Shown here one piece after another: positions 1 to 6,522 of a stretch of DNA of 9,422 nucleotides. Origin of the DNA: DASYAN01 sp036501345. GTDB lineage: Bacteria > Chloroflexota > Ktedonobacteria > Ktedonobacterales > Ktedonobacteraceae. A program made the position numbers and the translations under genes. Positions within the stretch are counted from its first letter, which is position 1; each line of letters opens with the position of its first letter. The stretch covers positions 1 to 9,422 of the forward strand of contig DASYAN010000547.1 of the NCBI GenBank assembly GCA_036501345.1, given 5' to 3'. A model generated the notes under the pieces. That model was not told the origin of the DNA. It was given only the letters and a program-made list of their open reading frames with translations, and did no database searches.

Positions 1-75
1 GAAAGGTGCCCGCTCGGTTTGGGAAAGGATGGTTGGAAACGTATCGACGACCAGAGTACGGGAACGGAGAGTGTC

Positions 76-108
76 GTTTCAATCGCTCTCGCCAGCCCTT
101 TTGGAGAC
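76..108 (-). repeat. Solitary CRISPR-repeat-like sequence in opposite orientation
   Basis: Read on the minus strand, 108 to 76 begins gtctccaaaagggctggc and ends gcgattgaaac, with the same ATTGAAAC handle as the repeat at 178-214 but a different body. On the minus strand it is followed by 35 nt (75 to 41) and then by gtttccaa at 40-33, which resembles the first 8 nt of this repeat (7 of 8). That spacing would fit a one-spacer array tail with a degenerate last repeat. Only one full copy is present, so this is suggestive and not proven. Confidence 0.3.
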
Positions 109-177
109 GAGGTAACGCGCTAGCCATCTATTTCATGAAACCAGGGGAAGCGCTAGCCAAGGTTTTGTCGTCGGAGT

Positions 178-287
178 GGCTAAATGGCCAGTGGAGTCCG
201 TGAGGAATTGAAACAGCGCCAATACACAATGTGAGTGTAGCCAGTGAAAAGGCTAAATGGCCAGTGGAGCCCGTCAGAGAGTCGGAA
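178..287 (+). CRISPR. Leader-distal end of a CRISPR array (two repeats, one spacer)
   Basis: A 37-nt unit at 178-214 starts ggctaaatggccagtggag and ends attgaaac. The same 19-nt start recurs at 251-269, exactly 73 nt on. The second copy matches 23 of the first 24 positions and then diverges. The 36 nt between (215-250) would be a spacer. The ATTGAAAC ending is the classic 5' handle of type I/III crRNAs, so the repeat reads on the + strand. A last repeat that decays at its 3' end is typical of the leader-distal terminus. The 36 nt before the first repeat (142-177) is spacer-sized, and the bases just before it, 134-141, are catgaaac, 6 of 8 like the handle, but the rest of that 37-nt slot does not match the repeat. 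The array is therefore either a relic or was cut by recombination on its left. No cas genes are in the window. Confidence 0.6.
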
Positions 288-324
288 TTAATTTATTTGT
301 AGAAATATGCTATTAATCGAGCTG

Positions 325-384
325 GCTTGTTGTAGATTCAGTACATCAATGATGTGTAGTTTGCCAATCCTCAGCACAACAAGC
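325..384. repeat. Inverted repeat with nested hairpin in gene-free stretch
   Basis: The stretch 288-521 has no supportable gene. It contains gcttgttgt at 325-333 and its exact reverse complement acaacaagc at 376-384. A smaller perfect hairpin, acatc-aat-gatgt, sits between them at 343-355. It could be a structured leader, a terminator-less stem or an IS-end relic. There is no U-tract. Nothing else in 288-521 is recognisable. Confidence 0.3.
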
Positions 385-521
385 GCATGCTCCGGTCTCA
401 GGTGGAACGGTGCGTGACCAGGGTTGGCGGCCCGAATTGAATGAAGAAAGGTGAGCCCATCTCTTTGATCTGGCAGTAATAGAAGAAGTCAAAGCTAGAC
501 ATGCAGAAGGCCATTGGCAAT

Positions 522-860
522 ATGAACAGAAGAAAAGAAATTATCAACGCATACAAGCAACGCCAACTCTGTGGTGGTATTTACAGGATCACCAATACGC
601 TCAATGGAAAGTACCTGATAGGCCATGCCGCCAACCTGAAAAGTGTGCACAACCACTTTCAATTCGCAGTGACGACAGGCTCAGCTATTCATCCGAAACT
701 GCAAAGGGATTGGGATGTGTTGGGAGCTCAAGCCTTTCGACTCGAAGTCCTTGAAGAACTCGAACAAACGTCTGGACAGAGTCAGACAGCATTTCTGGAT
801 GATCTGAAAGAACTTGAGCAATTGTGGCATGCCAACCTCGATGCCTCAAAAGCGTACTGA
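522..860 (+). CDS. GIY-YIG-like small protein (degenerate nuclease fold)
   Basis: A 112-residue protein of the small GIY-YIG family that is common in bacilli and their relatives. It starts MNRRKEIINAYKQ, continues GGIYRITNTLNGKYLIG (GIY at 19-21, YLIG at 31-34), then HPKLQRDW at 57-64 and FRLEVLEEL at 72-80. Members of this family are normally about 110-120 residues and start M-[ND]-R-[RK]-K-E, which is why I chose ATG 522 over ATG 501 (seven residues longer). Neither start has a strong ribosome site; agaagg lies 11 nt before 522. GIY-YIG nucleases use an invariant Arg and Glu after the YIG strand; here the expected helix reads NLKSVHNHF with no Arg, so nuclease activity is doubtful. It is convergent with the MocR gene, stop to stop 3 bp apart. 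Its cellular role is unknown. Confidence 0.8.
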   Translation: MNRRKEIINAYKQRQLCGGIYRITNTLNGKYLIGHAANLKSVHNHFQFAVTTGSAIHPKLQRDWDVLGAQAFRLEVLEELEQTSGQSQTAFLDDLKELEQLWHANLDASKAY

Positions 861-863
861 TGT

Positions 864-2381
864 TCAGCCTTCGATCCCGAACTGCTGCCAAATCGCTTGC
901 TCCTCTAAGACGCTCGCTAGATGCTTGACTCCCTCGTGTATTTCTTGTTCATTAACTCCTGCATATCCCAAGAGCAGCCCTGGTCGCTCAGGCTTCTGCT
1001 GGCTACAGGCAGAGAGTGCAGGGACATCAATCCCTTGCTGCGCGGCCCGTTGCGAGACCAGACAATCATCCAGACCTTGCGGGAGCCAGCCGATCATGTG
1101 CATCCCTGCCTCATGTTCTTCTAGTTCGATCGCGCCATGCAGCTCCTGTCGCACCGCCTCAATCAGGATCTGTTGACGATGAGCATACAACGACCGCATG
1201 CGCCGGATATGCCGGAGAAAATGGCCTTCTGTGATAAAATCGGTTAGCATGGCCTGTTCCAACGTTGGACAGTGGCGTCCGCAGACTGCCCGCATGGTGA
1301 GAAAAGGCTCCATTAACTCAGGCGGCAACACCAGATAGCCCAACCGCAGAGCAGGGAATAAGACCTTGCTAAACGTCCCCATGTAGATGACATGTCCATG
1401 GGTATCCAGACCTTGCAGAGATGCCAGCGGACGTCCACGATAGCGAAACTCGCTGTCATAATCGTCCTCCAGAATCCACGTTCCGACACGCTGTGCCCAA
1501 TCGAGCAGCGCAAGCCGCCGTGTCAGGCTCATGGTGATGCCCAGAGGATACTGATGCGATGGCGTCACGTAGACCAGCTGTGGCTTCTCGCTGAGCCGTT
1601 TGCCTGCCTCAACATTGAGTCCTTCTTGATCGAGCGGGACCGCGACGATCTTGGCACCAACTTCTCGGAATGTCCCTTGTGCTCGCAGATAACCGGGATC
1701 TTCTACCCAGACCACATCATCCTCTTCGAGCAAGGTGCGAGCTGTGATATCGATGGCCTGTTGGGCTCCCGAGACAATAAGCACCTGCTCAGGCTGACAA
1801 CGCACCGCTCGTGAAGCTGTCAGATAGTGAGCGATGGCTTCACGTAAAGGACGGTAGCCTGCTGGATCGCCATAGGCGAGCAGTTCAAACGGTGGATGCT
1901 GAGAGTGTTTGGCGGCCAGTCGAGACCAGACAGCGAATGGGAACTCATCCACAGCGGGCAAACCCGGCTGAAAAGCCTTGGTCGATGGCGCTTGGAGGCG
2001 AGGAACCAACGGAGAATGCAGCAGTCGTTGGCTGCGTTGCGACAGTCGAGGAAGCTTCTCCGTCCGCTCAAGAGGAGCTTGTTGGGCTTGCACATGCAGC
2101 ATCTCTTCTGGCAGCGTCGATGCAACAAACGTGCCAGCCCCGACCCGCGCCTCAAGATACCCTTCGGCAGAAAGCTGCTCAAAAGCAGTGACGATCGTCG
2201 TACGCGACACAGCCAATTCAGCTGCTAACACGCGCGTTGGAGGTAATAGCGTTCCTGCTCTCAAGTGGCCACCTAGAATAGCCTGTCTGAGGGCAGCGTA
2301 GAGTTGCTGGTAGAGTGGCTCTTCCCGCTTGGGATCAAGCTGGAAGAGATAGGACCAGGTCGCAGTAGGTGGCTTACTCAT
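864..2381 (-). CDS. pdxR: MocR/PdxR-type regulator (GntR winged helix fused to class I aminotransferase-like domain)
   Basis: A 505-residue transcription factor. Residues 18-85 form a GntR winged helix (EPLYQQLYAALRQAIL, LPPTRVLAAELAVSRTTI, AEGYLEARVGAGTFV). From about 138 it is a fold-type-I aminotransferase-like domain: YGDPAGYRPLREAIA at 170-184, SGAQQAID at 204-211, VEDPGY at 226-231, VTPSHQYPLG at 272-281, LEDDYDSEFRY at 304-314. TFSK at 336-339 supplies the PLP Schiff-base lysine, K339. All cofactor motifs are present, so PLP sensing is likely. Length is normal for MocR proteins. Start 2381 is chosen because GAGGAG lies 8 nt upstream; an ATG ten codons earlier lacks a site. It is divergent from the PNPOx-like gene at 2572, the usual MocR arrangement. 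The symbol pdxR is by family; control of PLP synthesis genes is not shown here. Confidence 0.9.
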   Translation of the reverse strand: MSKPPTATWSYLFQLDPKREEPLYQQLYAALRQAILGGHLRAGTLLPPTRVLAAELAVSRTTIVTAFEQLSAEGYLEARVGAGTFVASTLPEEMLHVQAQQAPLERTEKLPRLSQRSQRLLHSPLVPRLQAPSTKAFQPGLPAVDEFPFAVWSRLAAKHSQHPPFELLAYGDPAGYRPLREAIAHYLTASRAVRCQPEQVLIVSGAQQAIDITARTLLEEDDVVWVEDPGYLRAQGTFREVGAKIVAVPLDQEGLNVEAGKRLSEKPQLVYVTPSHQYPLGITMSLTRRLALLDWAQRVGTWILEDDYDSEFRYRGRPLASLQGLDTHGHVIYMGTFSKVLFPALRLGYLVLPPELMEPFLTMRAVCGRHCPTLEQAMLTDFITEGHFLRHIRRMRSLYAHRQQILIEAVRQELHGAIELEEHEAGMHMIGWLPQGLDDCLVSQRAAQQGIDVPALSACSQQKPERPGLLLGYAGVNEQEIHEGVKHLASVLEEQAIWQQFGIEG

Positions 2382-2408
2382 GTATGTACTCCTCTCACAT
2401 TTCAAGAA

Positions 2409-2459
2409 CAATTGGTCTGCTCACTCTATCAGATATTGGCTCTTGTCACAAGACCAATT
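2409..2459. promoter_or_regulatory. Candidate MocR operator: three related sites
   Basis: The divergent spacer contains attggtct at 2411-2418, attggctct at 2435-2443 (same orientation, 24 bp on) and the inverted agaccaat at 2451-2458. The first and third form a perfect 9-bp inverted repeat, aattggtct (2410-2418) with agaccaatt (2451-2459). MocR proteins typically bind two direct repeats plus a third site in the spacer to their target gene, which fits this layout. The third site sits inside the -35/-10 spacer of the candidate + strand promoter. The assignment is by position and repetition. Confidence 0.5.
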
Positions 2460-2471
2460 TCTCCATACAAT
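2443..2471 (+). promoter_or_regulatory. Sigma-70 promoter for the PNPOx-like gene
   Basis: TTGTCA (2443-2448) and TACAAT (2466-2471) are separated by 17 nt, each one mismatch from consensus. The transcript would start near 2478 and have a leader of about 94 nt before ATG 2572. A weaker opposite promoter for the regulator may overlap it: TTGTGA read from 2451 to 2446, then TAGAGT 17 nt further at 2428-2423. One operator could thus control both directions. Confidence 0.55.
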
Positions 2472-2481
2472 AGAGCCACTG

Positions 2482-2508
2482 ATGCAGCCTCTTTGCAAAA
2501 GGCTGCAT
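2482..2508 (+). promoter_or_regulatory. 5'-leader hairpin of the PNPOx-like transcript
   Basis: atgcagcct (2482-2490) pairs perfectly with aggctgcat (2500-2508) around a 9-nt loop. It would lie a few nucleotides after the predicted transcription start. There is no following U-tract, so it is not an intrinsic terminator. A stabilising 5' stem or an attenuation element is possible. Confidence 0.4.
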
Positions 2509-2571
2509 GCTCATACTCACAAGAGAGCGACCAGATGCTCAACCAATACTGCAACCGAAGGAGAACCATCA

Positions 2572-3126
2572 ATGCCCAGAGACTATGCAACTTCGCCACG
2601 AACCAAGCTCCGCCGTAGTGACCGTGCTGTCAATGATGACGTTTGGATCAAAGCCTTCTTACAGCGTGCCCCCATTGGGATGCTTGCCACGGTCCATGAT
2701 GGACAACCCTTCCTTAATAGTAATATCTTCATCTATGACGAAACCAAGCATGCCATCTATCTGCACACGGCGCGGCTAGGGCGTACTCGTGCCAACATTG
2801 AGATCGATGATCGTGTCTGTTTCAGCGTCTACGAAATGGGCCGCTTGCTGCCAGCGAAGACGGCCCTAGAATTTAGTGTCGAGTATGCCAGTGTCGTAGT
2901 CTTTGGGGCAGCCACGCGTCTCAGCGATCCAAAAGAGGCTACTGATACCTTACACCTCATTTTGCGCAAATACGCACCACATCTGCAGATTGGTCAGGAT
3001 TATCGTCCTGTCGTTCCAGAAGAACTGGTCCGCACCAGCGTCTATCGCATCTCCATTGAAGAATGGAGCGGCAAGAAAAAAGAGGCAGCAGCAGATTTTC
3101 CTGGTGCTTACACCTATTCCTGCTGA
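2572..3126 (+). CDS. Pyridoxamine 5'-phosphate oxidase-like (NimA-type) flavin-binding protein
   Basis: A 184-residue single-domain split-barrel protein of the Pyridox_ox_2/NimA-like class. Landmarks are the strand APIGMLATVHDGQPFLNS (33-50), IYLHTARLGRTRANIEIDD (62-80), VCFSVYE (82-88), EYASVVVFGAATRLSD (104-119) and RTSVYRISIEEWSGKKKEA (154-172). Family members bind FMN or related cofactors and reduce small molecules; substrates vary and none can be read from sequence. Start 2572 is set by AAGGAG at 2558-2563, 8 nt upstream; the frame stays open back to 2380, but that extension covers the promoter and operators. It is the divergent neighbour of the MocR regulator and its probable target. 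True PNP oxidase (PdxH) motifs are not evident, so the symbol is left blank. Confidence 0.85.
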   Translation: MPRDYATSPRTKLRRSDRAVNDDVWIKAFLQRAPIGMLATVHDGQPFLNSNIFIYDETKHAIYLHTARLGRTRANIEIDDRVCFSVYEMGRLLPAKTALEFSVEYASVVVFGAATRLSDPKEATDTLHLILRKYAPHLQIGQDYRPVVPEELVRTSVYRISIEEWSGKKKEAAADFPGAYTYSC

Positions 3127-3166
3127 GTGAGACTCCTCGGCTGATTGAGCTAAGGATGAGAAAGCG

Positions 3167-3265
3167 ATGAAAAACTTCCTCTGGCTGGAACAAGAAGCGG
3201 CACACCAGCATCTCGCCAGTGTGCCGCCAGAAGAGCGTTTGGTAGAAGGTTTTGAGCCCTTTTAG
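3167..3265 (+). CDS. Possible 32-residue small protein
   Basis: ATG 3167 to TAG 3263-3265 encodes 32 residues beginning MKNFLWLEQEAAHQHL and ending EGFEPF. An AAGGA at 3152-3156 precedes the start by 10 nt. The composition looks protein-like and could be the front of a lost gene. Against it, a perfect 9-bp inverted repeat (3197-3227) lies within it and could be the terminator of the opposing gene, and its stop overlaps the stop of that gene. I do not recognise the peptide. Confidence 0.25.
   Translation: MKNFLWLEQEAAHQHLASVPPEERLVEGFEPF
3197..3227 (-). terminator. Candidate terminator after the HAF-repeat gene
   Basis: gcggcacac (3197-3205) and gtgtgccgc (3219-3227) form a perfect 9-bp GC-rich stem with a 13-nt loop, about 35 nt past the stop of the minus-strand gene. 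Read on the minus strand, ttcttgttcc follows, a weak T-tract. On the + strand it is followed by cagaag, so it suits minus-strand transcription better. It could also slow transcripts coming from the PNPOx-like gene. Confidence 0.4.
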
Positions 3266-4278
3266 GACTTGCGAGCCAGGAAGCCGTCAGTATTGCCGTT
3301 GCCATCGACGTAGAAGCCAACTAGATCAGCGTTGTCATTGAGACCGTTGATGGTTGTGGTTCCGACGCCGTTGGGATCGTCGATGCTCTGCCACTGTGCA
3401 TGATGGAGGGGATTGGATAAGAGGAAACCGTGCATCTGGGCGGTATTGCCTGTGCCAACAGTGGCGGTCCCGACGATCTGGTCAAAGTCGTTGATGCCCA
3501 GGAATGCCGTGTTGGTGACGTTGGCAATACTGGTGGAGTCAAACACGCTGACGGTGTTGCCCCTCAAGAGAAAACCGTGCATAGTGCCATTGACATCGGT
3601 GAATGTCCCCACAATGTCGCTGTTATTGTTGATGCCTGTTGCCATCACACTGACCGCATTGGGGATGGTTGCCGTCGGAATTTCGATGAATTTACCCTTA
3701 TTTTGGTCTAACTTGTAGGCATGATTGTTGCCATTGCCATCGGTATAGAAACCAACTGCGATGCCCCTATCATTGATACCGAGCAGTTGATTGACCTGCA
3801 CACCATTGAATGATGCAGTGTTTGGGTCCTTGTAAGAGGTGAAGCCTCCATGCCACCTGATGAACCCGAAGTTGTTGCCATCGCCATCGACCCAGAAGCC
3901 AGCCGTATCACCGGAGTTGTTGAGAGCGGTGACCTGCGTTTGGACTGAATTAGGGAAGTTCTCATTGGTGTAATTGTTCTGAGCATAGGGCTGAGAGAGG
4001 GTGTAGCCCTTGTTGGGATGGAGTGTCCCATTGACGACTGCCCCGCTACCGAAGTAGCCAGCGATCATCCCATGCTTGTTGATGCCAAGCAGTTGATTAA
4101 AGGTTGGGTCGGCGTTGTCGTTGAGCGTCTGAAACTGATAGGTCACATTCTTATGGGAGGTCTGGGATGATGATGAGGCCAACGCGATACTATTACAGGT
4201 CGTTATCATTAACAGGAAGAGTCCAAATGTGCTAGCAGCAACAAGCTTTTGAATGGTCTTTTGATACAGATGAAACAT
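3262..4278 (-). CDS. Secreted HAF-repeat protein
   Basis: A 338-residue exported protein. Residues 1-35 form a signal peptide: LYQKTIQK, a hydrophobic core (LVAASTFGLFLLMI), then ALA-S as a plausible cleavage site near 34. The rest is six copies of a roughly 48-residue repeat marked by LGIN..G.I.G(F/Y): near 64, 117, 166, 213, 260 and 310. Each is usually followed by an Asp/Gly/Asn turn (DGDGNN at 131, DGNGNN at 180, DGNGNT at 325) and a GF or HGF strand. This is the pattern of HAF-type extracellular repeats, which may build a beta-propeller. No catalytic residues are evident, so adhesion, ligand binding or calcium binding are all open. Start 4278 follows AAGGAG with 7-nt spacing; an ATG 19 codons earlier has no site and would bury the signal peptide. 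No operon partner. Confidence 0.8.
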   Translation of the reverse strand: MFHLYQKTIQKLVAASTFGLFLLMITTCNSIALASSSSQTSHKNVTYQFQTLNDNADPTFNQLLGINKHGMIAGYFGSGAVVNGTLHPNKGYTLSQPYAQNNYTNENFPNSVQTQVTALNNSGDTAGFWVDGDGNNFGFIRWHGGFTSYKDPNTASFNGVQVNQLLGINDRGIAVGFYTDGNGNNHAYKLDQNKGKFIEIPTATIPNAVSVMATGINNNSDIVGTFTDVNGTMHGFLLRGNTVSVFDSTSIANVTNTAFLGINDFDQIVGTATVGTGNTAQMHGFLLSNPLHHAQWQSIDDPNGVGTTTINGLNDNADLVGFYVDGNGNTDGFLARKS

Positions 4279-4335
4279 GGCATAGCTCCTTTGCAGAAAG
4301 AAAATCTTTTCAATATGGTTTTTTGTGATGTACAT

Positions 4336-4811
4336 CTATAATTGAGTAAATCACCTTCTGTTGACAGAATATAAACACACTATTCTTATAGGGTTCTCTA
4401 TACTCTCTCTTCACTTCCATCTTCACTTCACATCTAAAGGATACACTGAAATTTGGAGAAAAACTGTTATGCTTGTCATAATCTGGTGGTGAAATACGTC
4501 ATACTGTGCGATTGCAGGAGAGGGGGATAGCGACAGCATATGGTACAGCCCTTCGCTCAATGGACAGACGGCAGCCAATTCAACAGACTTCACTGTTCGC
4601 TGAAGCAAGCACAGCAAAGAGTGGCATTTACCATTGCCCCACCGTCCCGCTCTGGTCTCTTCTCTCCGCTCTGTTATTTCTATGCCGCCCACTCGTCTGA
4701 TTCATGTGCAAGTATTCAGAATAGATATACTCAGGGAGGTGACAAAGTGAGGTTTGGGCTGGTAGAATAGGAAGAGCAAAGAGAAAGGGCTTGCCACAAG
4801 CAGAGACAGGG
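4336..4811. other. Gene-free stretch between the HAF-repeat gene and the IS graveyard
   Basis: Open frames here are short, overlapping and lack convincing protein features on both strands. The left part (4336-4400) is AT-rich and is the upstream region of the HAF-repeat gene; no promoter stands out. The right part, next to the IS630 fragment, probably includes the 5' non-coding end of that element, but I could not place an inverted repeat. Confidence 0.4.
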
Positions 4812-4913
4812 ATGTTGCAGTTGACGTTCACCGAAGAAGAAATCAAAGAACTGGATTACCAGCGGTATCATCACCCGCACCCACGTGTGCAAAGGAAGAT
4901 GGAAGCCCTGCTG
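4812..4913 (+). pseudogene. IS630-type transposase, N-terminal fragment
   Basis: From ATG 4812 the frame reads LTFTEEEIKELDYQRYHH, then PHPRVQRKMEALL, matching the opening ~34 residues typical of IS630-family transposases, just before their helix-turn-helix. After codon 34 (4913) the match stops; the frame runs on for 12 unrelated codons to TAA 4950-4952. The helix-turn-helix and DDE domain are gone. The break coincides with the left side of the IS256-type remnant, whose stop is at 4929, so that insertion or a later deletion probably cut the gene. Confidence 0.6.
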
Positions 4914-6365
4914 ATATCGTATCCTTGTCTAAGGGTGGTGGACTTGCAGTAAATCCAAGGAGAGAGCGTGAGAAGTCTGCCACCAAGATGTGTGATTCCA
5001 TTGTGCATGAAGACGCTGAACTTGGAGGTAGAGAGCCACTTCAGCTCCAACGGCGCTGCCAAAGGAAAGAGCCTGACGAAATTTACGCCGCAGTTGACGA
5101 TTGACGCGCTCTAATAAGGAAGTACTTCTCACCCACTGGAGAGTTACACCTTCAAGTTGATAAAATGCAATCGTGGTATCAAAATCCCGTTCAAAGGTCG
5201 CCACGGACTCAGGAGCCATTTCACCCCATCTCGCAGACAAAACAGCTAAGCGCTCTTTGGCTTGTTCAGCGCTTTCAGCGTGATAAACGGTCTTGGCTTC
5301 TTGCATCAATTGCCTCCTTTGCTCTTGATGATCATCCCCTTTGAGTTCGGTTCGGCTCTTGTCCCTCACATTCTTGATGCTGCCGAAAGATACAGCGCTG
5401 ATCAATCACACTCTGTGCATACACCAGTTCCACCGCTCGCCCTAGACCACCACACCCATCACGGATGATGGCTTCCAGTCCGTTCTCGGCCTTGGCTCCT
5501 CGTTCGACGAGGAGGGTGTTGCAGCACTTCCCACTCTTCATGCTTCTCACTCTCTGCAATCTGCCAATCCACAATTTCACGTTTTTCTTTCCCATTCTCT
5601 GTCCAAAATCCTAATGCCACCAAGATCACCATCTTTTTGCCACGGCGTTCATGACGCGCACGATCGCGTCGATCAAGCACCACCACTTCGCCTTGTTGGG
5701 TAATGGTGACCCAAATGCCATCCAGTTGGATCACTTGGGGGATCTGCTCCAAGGGTTTGGTATGAAACTGCTGGACCAGAGGCTCGATCTGATTGATCCG
5801 CTCGTTGATCGTTCTCAGTCCGACAGAATGGCCAACGGTGGCACTCCAGCGGTCACAGATGTCACGCAGGCGGTTCCCTACATCCGCTACTCCATAAGGC
5901 ATCTTGCGCTAAATACATCCAATATTTCTTATACTTCTCCAGAATGCTATACTCACAGATCACATCATGCTTGCAATGCTGACATTCCAGCATGGGCACT
6001 TGCAGGTTTTGAACGGTTCCCCAGCCTGTTTGCAGTTCACGCCGATAATGACCGTCTCGTATGAACTGGTTGGCATCACTACATCCACAGTTCCCACATT
6101 CCCAGTCAATTTCTCGTGCTTGGCCGTTTGCCTGCCGTGGCTGGCCTTTCTCTCGCCCCAGTTTGGCTGTGACCTCGGCCTCCACCACCTTGGTGGCTAC
6201 GCCTCGAACCGCCTCTTGGGCCGCTCTTTGCATGTGGGATTGGACGTGTTGCAGGATCGTTTTCTGTTCTTGATCTTGTAGCTTCCCTTGGCTAAATTGT
6301 ATACTCATGGGGCTGAAGACTCCTTGTGATAATGATGTTTTCTTTACCTTACCACATAGAGATAC
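4914..6365 (-). mobile_element. IS256-type insertion sequence remnant
   Basis: The body is defined by the broken transposase at 4929-6308. The left limit is set by the end of IS630 similarity at 4913. The right limit is a guess near 6365, where an outward end can be aligned only poorly with the left end (both carry a TATC and a TAAGG in similar positions). No target duplication is visible. The ends are therefore approximate. Confidence 0.4.
4929..6308 (-). pseudogene. IS256-family (mutator-type) transposase broken by three frameshifts
   Basis: Four overlapping minus-strand frames join into one transposase of roughly 450 residues. Frame 1 (6308-5862) begins MSIQFSQGKLQ and carries a zinc ribbon: C71, C74, C109 and C112. 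Frame 2 (to 5459) holds the first catalytic Asp in VIQLDGIWV. Frame 3 (to 5332) holds the second Asp in LEAIIRDGCGGLGRAVELVY and the start of the QRCIF motif. Frame 4 (5405-4929) continues IKNVRDKSR and holds the catalytic Glu in STSLLERVNRQLRRKFRQ. Breaks lie near 5880-5900, 5515-5530 and 5380-5395. The start follows AAGGAG 11 nt upstream. Order and motifs match IS256-type DDE enzymes (Asp, Asp, C..H region, Glu). With three shifts the gene is dead. Confidence 0.8.
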
Positions 6366-6451
6366 TCTTCAGACTCCTTTTGATGCCTCCTTTCCTCCTC
6401 CTGCTTCACCCTTAGGCATGTGTCAAAGGGAGCGTGGCTTGACTTGACAGT

Positions 6452-6469
6452 GTGAGGAAAAGTGGCAAA
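6452..6469 (+). repeat. Left terminal inverted repeat of the third IS
   Basis: gtgaggaaaagtggcaaa at 6452-6469 resembles the reverse complement of 8080-8095 (gtgaaaaattggcaaa), sharing GTGA, the A-run and TGGCAAA. Both lie about 50 nt outside the transposase gene, at the expected distance. The exact outer end and any target duplication could not be fixed. Confidence 0.45.
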
Positions 6470-6522
6470 GACCCTCCTAGGTAAGGTAAGAAAAAGCAAC
6501 CAATCCTTGCAAGGAGGAACCA

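Noticed and set aside
6..203. 65-codon open frame on the + strand
   Set aside because: It spans the CRISPR-like repeats, has no ribosome site and no protein-like pattern.
1392..2301. Open frames on the + strand inside the MocR gene
   Set aside because: They are shadows of a well-supported 505-codon gene on the opposite strand.
2382..2411. Ten-codon longer start for the MocR regulator
   Set aside because: There is no ribosome site before 2411, while GAGGAG precedes ATG 2381 at 8 nt and would fall inside the longer form.
2380..2571. N-terminal extension of the PNPOx-like protein by 64 codons
   Set aside because: It would translate the promoter, operators and leader hairpin; ATG 2572 has an ideal AAGGAG and matches the family's usual length.
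4423..4846. Several 60-90 codon frames on both strands
   Set aside because: They overlap each other, lack ribosome sites and show no conserved pattern; judged chance frames.
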